DNA of 64,000 bases from the NCBI GenBank assembly GCA_902812455.1, contig CADDZH010000012.1, positions 1-64,000 on the forward strand, in the 5' to 3' direction. The number at the start of each line of letters is the position of its first letter. Position 1 is the first letter of the stretch. The stretch comes from Chloroflexota bacterium. GTDB lineage: Bacteria; Chloroflexota; Ktedonobacteria; Ktedonobacterales; Ktedonobacteraceae. Below the pieces are notes generated by a model. That model worked only from the letters and a program-made list of their open reading frames with translations, had not been told where the DNA came from and did no database searches. The position numbers and the translations under genes are program-made. This document shows positions 15,851 through 24,541 of the stretch, piece by piece.

Positions 15851-17845
15851 CTACTCGATCATGGCGCGGCGGATCTCGATGATCTGATCGCGTAATTCAG
15901 CCGCTTTCTCGAACTCGAGCTGCTTGGCTGCTGCCCTCATCTGCGATTCCAGGTCTTTAATGAGCCGCAGGGCTTCATCCTTTGGTATGCCTGCCAGCGC
16001 CACAGCAACAGCTTTCCCGTCCGCTCCTTCGACAGTTGTCCCGCTCATCTGCTTGATGCGATCGGAGAGCGTCTTGACTTCCTTCTTGATGCCGCGCGGT
16101 GTAATCTGGTTGCGCTCGTTAAAGGCCATCTGAATACTGCGGCGGCGGTTCGTCTCATCGATGGCTTTCTGCATCGACCTGGTGATCGTGTCGGCATACA
16201 TAATCACGCTGCCCTCAATATGTCGCGCGGCGCGGCCGATCACCTGGATGAGCGAGTTCTCTGAACGCAGGTAACCCTCTTTGTCGGCATCGAGGATTGC
16301 CACCAGCGATACCTCCGGCAGATCAAGCCCTTCGCGCAGCAGGTTAATACCCACGACCACATCATAAACACCCAGGCGCAGGTCGCGCAGGATGTCCACG
16401 CGCTCAATCGTGTCGATCTCTGAGTGCAGGTAATGGACTTTGACATTCAGTTCTTGCATGTAATCTGCCAGGTCTTCGGCCATCTTCTTTGTCAGGGTTG
16501 TCACAAGCACACGTTGCCCCTTTGCCACGCGCTGGCGAATCTCTGCCAGCAAGTCGTCGATTTGCCCCTTGGTTGGCCGCACGCTGATCACGGGATCGAG
16601 GACGCCGGTTGGGCGTATTACCTGCTCAACGACGGCTTCGCTGTGCTCGTACTCGTATGGGCCTGGCGTTGCAGAGACAAAGAGCGCCTGGTTGATGTGT
16701 TTCTCAAATTCGGCAAACGTCAAAGGCCGGTTATCCAGCGCGGATGGCAGGCGGAAGCCATAATCGACGAGCACCTGCTTGCGCGAGCGGTCGCCGGCGA
16801 ACATGCCTCGCACCTGCGGCAGCGCCACGTGTGATTCGTCCACGACGAGCAGGTAATCATCGGGTAAGTAATCCATCAGCGTCCAGGGCTGCTCTCCTTC
16901 TGCCCGGCCCGCTAAATGGCGCGAATAGTTTTCCACGCCGGAGCAGAAACCTGTTTCCCGCAGCATCTCGATATCGAAATTCGTGCGCTGCTTCAAGCGT
17001 GCGGCCTCTAGTATCTTACCTTCCGCTTCTAGCTGTGCGAGACGCTCTTCCAGTTCGGCCTCGATCAGCTCGATTGCGTGGTTCAGCCGTTCCTGAGTTG
17101 TGACCCAGTGCTTGGCGGGATAGATATCCAGCCGCTGCCGTTGACCCAGCACCTCGCCTGTCAGCGGATCGATCTCGGTCATGCGCTCGATTTCGTCGCC
17201 GAAAAACTCGACGCGTACTGCCACATCCTCATACGCTGGGAAGATTTCCAGCACATCCCCACGCACACGAAAACGCCCGCGAATAAAATTGGAGTCGTTG
17301 CGCTCGTACTGGATGCCTGTCAGGTGTCGCAGTATCTTATCGCGACGGCGCTCTTCGCCCACTTTGAGCGTCAACACCACCTCGCCGTATTCTTCCGGGC
17401 TGCCCAGGCCATAGATACAGGAAACAGAAGCCACAATCAGCACATCCCGGCGCTCAAAAAGGCTGCGCGTTGTCGAGAGTCGCAGCTTCTCGATCTCCTC
17501 ATTCAGCATGCTCTCTTTTTCAACATAGGTATCCGTGCGCGGGATATATGCTTCCGGCTGGTAGTAGTCGTAGTAGGAGACAAAATACTCGACCGCATTA
17601 TTGGGAAAGAACTCTTTATACTCGCTGTACAGTTGCGCGGCCAGCGTCTTATTCGGCGCCAGCACCAGCGTGGGCTTCTGCACCTGCTCGATAACTTTCG
17701 CTACGGTATATGTCTTCCCGCTTCCCGTAACGCCTAGCAGCGTCTGCATTTTGTAGCCCTTTTTGATGCCCTCAACTAATTTGGCAATAGCTTCTGGCTG
17801 GTCTCCGGTTGGCTGGAATGGGGCTTCGACTTTGAATTCTGGCAT
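15851..17845 (-). CDS. uvrB: Excinuclease ABC subunit B
   Basis: 664 residues, normal length. Damage-verifying helicase of nucleotide excision repair; loads with UvrA and then recruits UvrC. Walker A GVTGSGKT near residue 38, the beta-hairpin [12 protein letters not shown] that probes DNA, the DESHV Walker B, helicase motifs ([33 protein letters not shown]) and the C-terminal UVR motif that binds UvrC ([13 protein letters not shown]). Start at 17845 gives [17 protein letters not shown] with AAGGAT upstream; the 11-codon upstream extension is repeat sequence. Confidence 0.97.
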   Translation of the reverse strand: MPEFKVEAPFQPTGDQPEAIAKLVEGIKKGYKMQTLLGVTGSGKTYTVAKVIEQVQKPTLVLAPNKTLAAQLYSEYKEFFPNNAVEYFVSYYDYYQPEAYIPRTDTYVEKESMLNEEIEKLRLSTTRSLFERRDVLIVASVSCIYGLGSPEEYGEVVLTLKVGEERRRDKILRHLTGIQYERNDSNFIRGRFRVRGDVLEIFPAYEDVAVRVEFFGDEIERMTEIDPLTGEVLGQRQRLDIYPAKHWVTTQERLNHAIELIEAELEERLAQLEAEGKILEAARLKQRTNFDIEMLRETGFCSGVENYSRHLAGRAEGEQPWTLMDYLPDDYLLVVDESHVALPQVRGMFAGDRSRKQVLVDYGFRLPSALDNRPLTFAEFEKHINQALFVSATPGPYEYEHSEAVVEQVIRPTGVLDPVISVRPTKGQIDDLLAEIRQRVAKGQRVLVTTLTKKMAEDLADYMQELNVKVHYLHSEIDTIERVDILRDLRLGVYDVVVGINLLREGLDLPEVSLVAILDADKEGYLRSENSLIQVIGRAARHIEGSVIMYADTITRSMQKAIDETNRRRSIQMAFNERNQITPRGIKKEVKTLSDRIKQMSGTTVEGADGKAVAVALAGIPKDEALRLIKDLESQMRAAAKQLEFEKAAELRDQIIEIRRAMIE

Positions 17846-17859
17846 GGCATTCGATCCTT

Positions 17860-17920
17860 GTAGTCCGTCAAAGTTCAATTGATAGATGAAAGCCTGGCCC
17901 CCACAAGGGAGGCCACGACA
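17860..17920. repeat. Family B repeat, left part
   Basis: Begins with TAGTCCGTCAAAGTTCA, the terminal repeat of family B, then GATGAAAGCCTGG and the hairpin core GGCCCCCACAAGGGAGGCC (17896-17914). No clear right terminal repeat follows. It lies in the leader between divergent uvrB and the DUF4126 gene. Confidence 0.75.
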
Positions 17921-18111
17921 TTTTTCTACTCAATGGAAGGTTGAGGGTACTTGTGTAATTTGCGTGCTATCAGGTAGAAAATCTTTTCCAATGTACCCGT
18001 TTATTATATCACTTTTTCCTGGGTTTTGTCTCCATAAGAACACCTACGAGCGTGTATATTTTGATAGAAAACTATCGAATTAAAGCAGCTTGGTGATAAA
18101 GAGGAAAAAGT

Positions 18112-18762
18112 ATGCAAATCGGTACACCGCTTGGGCTTGCACTGGCCTCGGGCCTTAATGCCTATTTGCCGTTGCTTTCTTTGGCACTGGCAAACCGTTT
18201 CCTTCACCTGTACAAGGTAAATCCAAATTTCCCGTTCGTTACCAGTGACTGGTTTATCATCTTACTTGTTATTCTTAGCATTTTGGACTTTGCAGCAGAT
18301 AAAATCCCGCTTATTGAACATGCCTGGAATGCTGTTCATACCGTAATACGCCCCATTGCCGGTATATTCGTGGCAGCGGCCAGTACTAATCAAGTAACGT
18401 TACCGATAAATATCAGTGCAATCAGCAGTTCCCTTTTCAGAGAGGCAAGCATTATCGTTATTAGTGATATGCGTATTGCGGGGCTTGCACTTCTTATTGT
18501 TATAGCGCTGCTGGGTGGTATACTTGCAGCTATAAGCCATGCGGCTAAGAGTACGACAAGAATCATCTCCACATTCACTACGGCAGGCTTCCTTAACGCA
18601 ATATTGAGCATTGGCGAAGACGTGCTTGTCGTGATTGCCGTGCTCCTTTCCCTGTTTGTCCCTCTTATCATGCTTATTCTGATAGTGCTATTCTTGCTTG
18701 TCTTTGGCCCTTACCTTTTCCGTCTATGGAGTGGCCGGTTAAGCAGCCCAAGGTCTCTGTGA
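18112..18762 (+). CDS. DUF4126 integral membrane protein
   Basis: 216 residues with at least five hydrophobic helices, including paired Gly/Ala-rich segments. The family signature is at the N-terminus (GLALASGLNAYLPLL) and in DWFIILLVILSILDFAADKIP and HTVIRPIAGIFVAAA. Family function is unknown. The TGA stop overlaps the leader of the next gene, whose ribosome site begins three bases later, so this membrane protein and the S53 peptidase are translated from one mRNA. Confidence 0.85.
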   Translation: MQIGTPLGLALASGLNAYLPLLSLALANRFLHLYKVNPNFPFVTSDWFIILLVILSILDFAADKIPLIEHAWNAVHTVIRPIAGIFVAAASTNQVTLPINISAISSSLFREASIIVISDMRIAGLALLIVIALLGGILAAISHAAKSTTRIISTFTTAGFLNAILSIGEDVLVVIAVLLSLFVPLIMLILIVLFLLVFGPYLFRLWSGRLSSPRSL

Positions 18763-18777
18763 TTGGAGGAGTTCAAG

Positions 18778-20538
18778 TTGCTTCGCCGTGTAAGAAAACC
18801 ATCTTTGAAAATGCATAGTCATGTTTTAGCAGGTGTGCTTGGCCTTGTGCTATTGCTCGCTCCCCTCGCCGGTTGCGGTGGTAGCGCCTCCAACCCATTG
18901 CAGCTTGTAAATATCAACCTGGGCTTACCTCCTGCGGCCCTGAATGCCCCTGTGGTTGGGCCTTTACCAGATAATACGCCGATGCGTGTGGGTATCACGT
19001 TCAAGGTCAGCCAGAACGTTATCAACCATTTTCAACAGCAGAAGATACAGCCTGGCCATCCCTCGCACCTTGAGAAATTTGCCAATCAGATAGGTATCAG
19101 TGACGCAACCTATCAAAAGATCAAAGGGTTCTTTAATCTTAGCGGGATCGGCTTAAAGTTGAGCAAATTGCGCACTCACCTCACGGTTACGGCTAAAGCG
19201 AAGACATTTGCCAGGCTCTTTCAGACCCACTTCGTCATTCACCGGCTGCATAACCGCACATTCTTTGCGCCGGCAACTCCGCCTAAACTGCCCAAGTTTA
19301 TTGCCGATTCTATCGATGTCATTACCGGCCTGGATAATTACAGCACGCCTCCGCAGACTGAGCACATCTTCCAGCCTGCAACCTTCAAGCGTTTTCGGTC
19401 CGGTACACACGCTGCTCAGGACTGCAATGCTCTTGATCAGACGCTGGTACCTACAGATGTGGCGCATGCTTATGGATACGATCAACTGTGGAACCGGGGC
19501 TGGCACGGAGAAAACATGACAGTGAACCTGGTCGAGATTGATGGGTTTTATCCAGACGATATCCAGAATTACTTTAGCTGTATTAACTACCGCGGTAAGC
19601 TCAATGTTGTTGATGTTGATGCCGCTCCAACCCAGGCTGTGGGCGAATCGACGCTGGATATCGAAATGATCGCGGGCCTGGCTCCCTCGGTAAATATCGT
19701 TGACTACGAGACAGATGCCAATGCCAGCTACGATGTGTGGACCCAGGTCAATGATGAGCTACAGCAGATCATCGATGATAATACCAATAATGCCAGTGCC
19801 GGCAGTATCGTCAGTATCAGCCTCGGTGATGGTGAAGATCAGATGACCACCAATGATCAGGCTGCCATTGAGAGGAGTATTCAGATACTGACGCGGGTAG
19901 AGCATATGACCGTCTTTATAGCGAGTGGGGATTGCGCTGCTTTCAGCGATGGTATATACAATAACCTTGTCGTGAGTTACCCTGCCAGTGAGCCATGGGC
20001 TGTATCAGTGGGTGGCACTGTGTTATCAGTTGACAATAATGGGAATCGGGCAGATGAAGTTGTATGGTCCAACGGGTCAAATACTTTCGCATGTAAGAAT
20101 CGTTGGGGAAGCGGGGGCGGGCTTAGCCGGGTATATCCGCGCCCGAGCTGGCAGAACGCAGATGGAACCAATAATCGATACTCAAATGGGCGTCGTCAAA
20201 TACCGGATGTCTCCGCCGTAGCCTACGCTCTGGCCGTCTACTTTCAGGGCCAGTGGACTGCCGTTGGCGGTACAAGTGCGGCTGCGCCGATCTGGGCCAC
20301 CGGCATCTCCCTGGTGAATGAAGGCCTGATCCACCAGGTTCACAAGTACGCCTATTCACCAAGCATGTTCTACGAAGTTGCCGATCATCCCGGCGGGCAG
20401 CAGCCTTTTTATGATGTCACGCGTGGTAACAACCTGTACTATCCGGCGACTCCAGGCTGGGATTATGCCAGCGGCCTGGGGACGCCCAACCTGGCCAGTT
20501 TCTACCAGGCGCTTCTAGCAATTGTCAGTCGCCAATGA
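18778..20538 (+). CDS. Sedolisin-type (S53) serine-carboxyl peptidase, lipoprotein or secreted
   Basis: About 586 residues starting at a TTG at 18778, correctly spaced from GGAGGA; a TTG at 18763 lies before the ribosome site and is unlikely. A lipobox-like LLAPLAGC follows a hydrophobic stretch, so the enzyme is probably exported and lipid-anchored. The pro-kumamolisin activation domain (FKVSQNVINHFQQQ to about residue 150) is followed by the catalytic domain with Glu290 and Asp294 (ESTLD), oxyanion Asp in SGDCAAF and Ser500 in GGTSAAAP. A C-terminal calcium site (YDVTRGNN, WDYASGLGTPN) is present. These peptidases work at acidic pH. Confidence 0.9.
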   Translation: MLRRVRKPSLKMHSHVLAGVLGLVLLLAPLAGCGGSASNPLQLVNINLGLPPAALNAPVVGPLPDNTPMRVGITFKVSQNVINHFQQQKIQPGHPSHLEKFANQIGISDATYQKIKGFFNLSGIGLKLSKLRTHLTVTAKAKTFARLFQTHFVIHRLHNRTFFAPATPPKLPKFIADSIDVITGLDNYSTPPQTEHIFQPATFKRFRSGTHAAQDCNALDQTLVPTDVAHAYGYDQLWNRGWHGENMTVNLVEIDGFYPDDIQNYFSCINYRGKLNVVDVDAAPTQAVGESTLDIEMIAGLAPSVNIVDYETDANASYDVWTQVNDELQQIIDDNTNNASAGSIVSISLGDGEDQMTTNDQAAIERSIQILTRVEHMTVFIASGDCAAFSDGIYNNLVVSYPASEPWAVSVGGTVLSVDNNGNRADEVVWSNGSNTFACKNRWGSGGGLSRVYPRPSWQNADGTNNRYSNGRRQIPDVSAVAYALAVYFQGQWTAVGGTSAAAPIWATGISLVNEGLIHQVHKYAYSPSMFYEVADHPGGQQPFYDVTRGNNLYYPATPGWDYASGLGTPNLASFYQALLAIVSRQ

Positions 20539-20542
20539 AGCC

Positions 20543-21091
20543 TCAAGACTTTTTGGGGTGACGTGCGCGAAAGCGTCGTACCCGCATTAAGTTTGCACAA
20601 TGCTCATTGCACCAGCGTTGATTCTTCTTGCGGCTTTGATCGTAATACACCCAACGGCAGGCGGGATTACTGCACCGCTTGATGCAAGAAGGATCGTGCT
20701 GTGCGATGAACGTTGCAAATGACGCTGCAGTCTCCCTCAACAGCCAATGCCAATCGTTCCTTACCGGAACCTGTTCTACCCGGTACGCCTCTCCTTTTTT
20801 CACGAGCAGAGGTGTCGAGGGTACTGCAGCGAGATAGCTATTCAGTGCCTCTATATCCTGATTTTGGGGAGCACGGCCTTCAGAAAAAGCTGCTACAATA
20901 TGCTGCATCAAGGAGCGTAACGCTTGTAAGGCGACTATAGCTTCGCCTTCAAGGGGAGTTGCTATCCGCAATCCATCTCGCGCTATGACCTGCTCAATCC
21001 AGCCAGGCTGTAACAGGTGATCCTGTTCCGGTTCATTCCCTCGGTAACCGCGCCAATTGCTGTTGATGATATCCAACCACAACTCACTCAT
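20543..21091 (-). CDS. CGNR zinc-finger regulator (ABATE domain)
   Basis: 182 residues. The N-terminal ABATE-type region contains WLDIINSNW and the Arg-rich ALQALRSLM helix; the C-terminal treble-clef finger has CxxxxC, then DQSRKKNQRWCNEHCANL in place of the usual RWCSMxxCGNR. Proteins of this family are presumed transcriptional regulators, often beside transporters or oxidoreductases. It diverges from an MFS exporter gene with 106 bases between them, so it most likely controls that gene and itself. Confidence 0.85.
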   Translation of the reverse strand: MSELWLDIINSNWRGYRGNEPEQDHLLQPGWIEQVIARDGLRIATPLEGEAIVALQALRSLMQHIVAAFSEGRAPQNQDIEALNSYLAAVPSTPLLVKKGEAYRVEQVPVRNDWHWLLRETAASFATFIAQHDPSCIKRCSNPACRWVYYDQSRKKNQRWCNEHCANLMRVRRFRARHPKKS

Positions 21092-21115
21092 CTCTTGTAA
21101 TTCTCTTAAATTCTC

Positions 21116-21144
21116 TTGACCATTACATCCTTTTCAGGTATTCT
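21116..21144 (+). promoter_or_regulatory. Promoter for the MFS gene, with TGTAA/TTACA boxes
   Basis: TTGACC at 21116-21121 and TATTCT at 21139-21144, spacing 17. CATTACA occurs at 21121-21127 (over the -35) and at 21175-21181, and its inverse TGTAACG at 21151-21157. These could be operator half-sites for the divergent CGNR regulator. Confidence 0.55.
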
Positions 21145-21197
21145 ATCCTATGTAACGTCAATTTGCAAAATACCCATTACAAGGCACAGGAGGAGAT

Positions 21198-22442
21198 ATG
21201 TCTCAAAGTAAAGGCAAGCCGCAGGAGAAAGGGCAGCTCCGCGCACGTTTTTCCCTATTTAGTGGCAGTCTCCTGCTACGTCATAAAACACTTCTGGCTA
21301 TTTCGCTCTCGGTAGGTGCCGCCTATGCAGGCATCGGGGTGGTCGGGCCTGTGCGTGTTCTCTATGCGCAGTCGCGGGGAGCATCGCTTGTTCTCATTAG
21401 TGCTATGGCTTCGGCCTATCTTATCTCAAACTTTGTCTTTGCGTATCCTGTTGGCTGGTTGGCGGACCATTGTGGCCGTAAACAGGTCATGCTGGCAGCG
21501 CTTGCGACCGAAGCTCTTCTTTCCGCTGCCTATTTACTCATCACGGATCCTGTTCTATTTCTCGTGCTGCGCTTCCTGGAAGGGATAACAGCCGCCATGC
21601 TGCTTCCCGCTGCACGTGCATTGATTATCGATACAGTGCCAACTGAGCAGCAAGGTGAGGCATTTGGTATCTTTGGGGCCTTTTTTAATGCTGGATTCTT
21701 GCTGGGGCCTGGAATTGGCGGTTTCCTGGCAATGACAGGGTATACAGCGGCTTTTCTTGCTGCCATTGTCTTTCGCCTTGTTGGATTTGCGCTTGTCCTT
21801 CTCGCCGTTCGCCAGGCAGCGCGAAGCAGTGTTCAGATCGAGACGCACAAGAGCAGATACTCTCACAAGGCGCTCTTCACACTCCCGCTGCTTGCCACCT
21901 ATATCATTGCCTTTGGCGACTACCTATACACCGGTTTTGATCAGACCGTTATGCCGCTCTGGATGCATGATCATCTCGGTGCGCCGGTCGCTACTATTGG
22001 GATGGCTTATGTTATGTGGTCCGTTCCTCTCACCATTTTGTCGCCCATTGGTGGGCAGCTTGCTGATCGTAGAAGCCGGGCCTTGCTGATCCTCGTCTTT
22101 GGACTGGCACAGGTACCATTTTATGTGGCATATGGCTTTATGAATGCCGCCATAGTTGTTGTTATCCTCTTCGCGCTGCAGAGTTGTGTAAACACAATGA
22201 TGCTGCCAAGCGTTGACGCATCTGTAGCTGCATCATCGCCTGGCACAATGCGTGCTCAGGTACAGGGTATCTATAGTACTGTAGGTCTGATCGGTTCCTT
22301 TGTTGGGGCCAGCAGCTTTCCTCCACTATACAGTTTGAATTTTCGCACACCCTTGTTCGTCATGGGTATCGCTTATGGAATGTGTATCCTTTTAGGTGGA
22401 ACAATGTTGTACGTAGCAGAGCATCACCGGCAAAAGAAATAG
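21198..22442 (+). CDS. MFS transporter, drug-efflux type
   Basis: 414 residues with about 12 membrane helices. Motif A of the major facilitator superfamily is GWLADHCGRKQVM between helices 2 and 3, and a half-copy (GGQLADRRSR) sits between helices 8 and 9; PAARALIIDTVP and GPGIGGFLA (motif C like, helix 5) point to the antiporter/drug-efflux group. Strong AGGAGG ribosome site. Divergent from the CGNR regulator. The substrate is unknown. Confidence 0.87.
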   Translation: MSQSKGKPQEKGQLRARFSLFSGSLLLRHKTLLAISLSVGAAYAGIGVVGPVRVLYAQSRGASLVLISAMASAYLISNFVFAYPVGWLADHCGRKQVMLAALATEALLSAAYLLITDPVLFLVLRFLEGITAAMLLPAARALIIDTVPTEQQGEAFGIFGAFFNAGFLLGPGIGGFLAMTGYTAAFLAAIVFRLVGFALVLLAVRQAARSSVQIETHKSRYSHKALFTLPLLATYIIAFGDYLYTGFDQTVMPLWMHDHLGAPVATIGMAYVMWSVPLTILSPIGGQLADRRSRALLILVFGLAQVPFYVAYGFMNAAIVVVILFALQSCVNTMMLPSVDASVAASSPGTMRAQVQGIYSTVGLIGSFVGASSFPPLYSLNFRTPLFVMGIAYGMCILLGGTMLYVAEHHRQKK

Positions 22443-22452
22443 CTGAAATTGC

Positions 22453-22983
22453 TCATTCTAGTAGGAAGCTACCGATCAGTTCTTTGCGTAAAGCCGCTTT
22501 TTGCTCTTCATCAATCTCATCGATTGGTGGGAGTTTTCTCGTTCCTGGCCTCTTCCAGACGGTCATGGGGCTGGTAACGGCTGAAGCAAATTCATCAACC
22601 AGGAGTTCCTCAAGAAAGGTTGAGGCAGTGGCAGGAGATGCCTCCTCTTCTTCCTCCTCTTCCTGGTGTACCAGTTCTTCGATGGTCGTTTCCGGTCGCG
22701 GAGTTTCGGGGATAGCGCTCATGGACACCTCGGTGGCGACTCTGCTTTCTGGCGCTTCAAAGCTGGCAGAAGCGCTTTGCGGCCTTGAAGCATCTTGCGT
22801 TGCCAAAGTTGTTTCCGCAGCCAATGCGAACTGCTTGCCAAGAATTTCAATGAATATACCTCGTCCCTCGCGGAGTTCGGCTAACTGGCGGCGTAATTCC
22901 TCGTTCTCTGCTATTAACTCCTCCATACGTTGCTTTTGATGAAGTATTTCCTGCATGATTAGCTCAAAGCTATTATCATCCAT
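22453..22983 (-). CDS. Coiled-coil acidic protein, function unknown
   Basis: 176 residues. Residues 5-45 form a strong coiled coil (QKQRMEELIAENEELRRQLAEL), the middle is Ser/Ala/Pro/Glu-rich and probably disordered with a run of eight Glu residues, and the C-terminus has a conserved-looking segment (WKRPGTRKLPPIDEIDEEQ). No membrane segment and no enzyme motif. Convergent with the MFS gene. A scaffold or adaptor role would be a guess. Confidence 0.6.
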   Translation of the reverse strand: MDDNSFELIMQEILHQKQRMEELIAENEELRRQLAELREGRGIFIEILGKQFALAAETTLATQDASRPQSASASFEAPESRVATEVSMSAIPETPRPETTIEELVHQEEEEEEEASPATASTFLEELLVDEFASAVTSPMTVWKRPGTRKLPPIDEIDEEQKAALRKELIGSFLLE

Positions 22984-23034
22984 ACTTTTCCCTCCATAGT
23001 GGCCTATTGCTCTTCCATGTAGTCGCCTCTACAG

Positions 23035-23169
23035 GGGTAGGTTTGTTGGAGGGGAACGAGGAGCGCGAGGCACGAGGGCAAGCACAAGGCCCCCACCCCG
23101 CTCCACATCTGCTCCTTGCCCCTACGGCTACGATCCCCCTCCCAGGCGGATTCGCGCAAAAACCTACCC
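23035..23169. repeat. Repeat element bounded by GGGTAGGTTT / AAACCTACCC
   Basis: Inverted ends at 23035-23044 and 23160-23169. Its inner part, read in reverse, resembles 5689-5746: GTAGGGGC, TGTGGAGCGG, GTGG and GGGCCTT occur in the same order. Non-coding. Confidence 0.6.
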
Positions 23170-23183
23170 ATGTGAAATGTAGT

Positions 23184-23202
23184 GGCCTCCCTTGTGGGGG
23201 CC
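23184..23202. repeat. REP core of family B
   Basis: GGCCTCCCTTGTGGGGGCC; read in reverse the flanks (TTGATAGA, AGCCTGG) also match 17879-17914. Confidence 0.75.
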
Positions 23203-23371
23203 AGGCTAGCTTCTATCAAATAGATCAACGTAGGTGCCTCTCCATCTTTGTATAGAAACGTACCAATGTGTCTTAAGTAACGATGGTTGCGCTTTTCTAC
23301 TGCCAGTAGAACACTTCTGCTGGCGTTTTGCCGCTTCTGAGATCAACATTTGCCTTTGGAATGGATGCCGT

Positions 23372-23406
23372 TTTTGCATTTGCAAAAGGAGGCAAGTAAA
23401 CTTGCC
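23372..23406. promoter_or_regulatory. Two adjacent 16-bp palindromes, candidate operators
   Basis: TTTTGCA-TT-TGCAAAA at 23372-23387 and GGCAAGT-AA-ACTTGCC at 23391-23406, both with perfect 7-2-7 symmetry and three bases apart. They lie about 125 bases before the aldolase start codon. Confidence 0.5.
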
Positions 23407-23527
23407 ACTTACATGCCGGAAATGTGGTACACTTCTATGTTGTGTAGGTGATACAATACAGGGCAGATGTCTACATCGCCTGTAGTCAACATATCGCTTG
23501 ATGAGGAGTGAAAGGGGATTGAAAACT

Positions 23528-24451
23528 ATGAATGACCGCATACGAGAGATTTTAAGCTGGTATGAGAATGAGAACCCAGGGGTGCGTACAAATCTCGCTC
23601 GCATTCTCAACCATGGCCGCCTGGGCGGTACCGGGAAACTGGTGATCTTGCCGGTAGACCAGGGTTTCGAGCATGGCCCGGCACGCAGCTTCGCTCCTAA
23701 TCCTGCTGGTTATGACCCTCGCTACCATTTCCAGCTTGCTATTGAAGCAGGCTGTAATGCCTACGCCGCTCCCCTCGGTTTTATCGAGGCCGGCATTTCA
23801 GATTTTGTGGGTGAGATACCCTTGATCTTGAAGGCCAACAACCACGACCTGCTGCACGAGGAGAAGGATCCTATTCCGGCGGTCACGGCCAGTGTCGGTG
23901 ATGCTTTGCGCCTGGGCTGCTCTGCTGTCGGTTTCACGATCTATCCAGGGTCAGCCGAGTCTACTGAGATGTACCAGGAATTGCGTGCAATAGCCGAGGA
24001 GGCCAAGGAAGCAGGGCTGGCCGTTGTCGTCTGGTCCTATCCGCGTGGCAGCGGCCTGAGCAAAGAGGGCGAGACGGCGGTTGATGTTGTGGCTTATGCT
24101 GCCCAGATTGCCGCTCAGTTGGGAGCCGATATCATCAAAGTGAAGCTGCCCAGCGAGCATGTAGAGCTGGCGGAAGCGCAGAAAGTCTACCAGAAATACG
24201 AGATTCCTATCTCCACGCTTGCCGATCGCGTGAGGCACGTTGTCCAGAGCGCTTTCAATGGACGGCGCATCGTCATTTTCTCCGGTGGCACCTATACTGA
24301 AGATGAGCGATTCTTCACGGAGGTGCGCGCTATCCGCGATGGCGGCGGCTTTGGCTCGATCATAGGCCGTAACTCGTTCCAGCGCAAGAAGGATCAGGCT
24401 CTCAAGTTCCTTGATACAGTCATGAGCATTTACGAGGGCTCGATCCGGTAG
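23528..24451 (+). CDS. fbaB: Class I fructose-bisphosphate aldolase (DhnA type)
   Basis: 307-308 residues from the ATG at 23528. Archaeal/DhnA-type aldolase that cleaves fructose 1,6-bisphosphate through a Schiff base, working in glycolysis or gluconeogenesis. DQGFEHGP in the N-terminal region, the phosphate-binding loops VWSYPRGSG and IFSGGTYTED, and the Schiff-base Lys within GADIIKVKLP (204 or 206) are visible. It stands alone, followed by a clear terminator. Confidence 0.9.
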   Translation: MNDRIREILSWYENENPGVRTNLARILNHGRLGGTGKLVILPVDQGFEHGPARSFAPNPAGYDPRYHFQLAIEAGCNAYAAPLGFIEAGISDFVGEIPLILKANNHDLLHEEKDPIPAVTASVGDALRLGCSAVGFTIYPGSAESTEMYQELRAIAEEAKEAGLAVVVWSYPRGSGLSKEGETAVDVVAYAAQIAAQLGADIIKVKLPSEHVELAEAQKVYQKYEIPISTLADRVRHVVQSAFNGRRIVIFSGGTYTEDERFFTEVRAIRDGGGFGSIIGRNSFQRKKDQALKFLDTVMSIYEGSIR

Positions 24452-24487
24452 GCGATTGCGCAATAGAACCCTGTAGTATGCAAGATT

Positions 24488-24520
24488 GCGCTCCTACAAT
24501 CCTGTAGGAGCGCGCTTTAT
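24488..24520 (+). terminator. Rho-independent terminator after fbaB
   Basis: GCGCTCCTACA at 24488-24498, four-base loop, TGTAGGAGCGC at 24503-24513, then GCTTTAT. A perfect 11-bp stem. Confidence 0.75.
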
Positions 24521-24541
24521 TTCAAAGAAAGGGAATGGATC

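Larger units (their letters stand above)
22984..23527. other. Gene-free interval with repeats and paired palindromes
   Basis: 544 bases upstream of the aldolase gene. No credible ORF. It holds a 135-bp repeat bounded by GGGTAGGTTT/AAACCTACCC, a family B REP core, and two neighbouring 16-bp palindromes (separate entries). Confidence 0.7.

Noticed and set aside
17078..17737. 219-codon plus-strand open frame opposite uvrB
   Set aside because: Antisense to highly conserved uvrB helicase motifs; no independent support.
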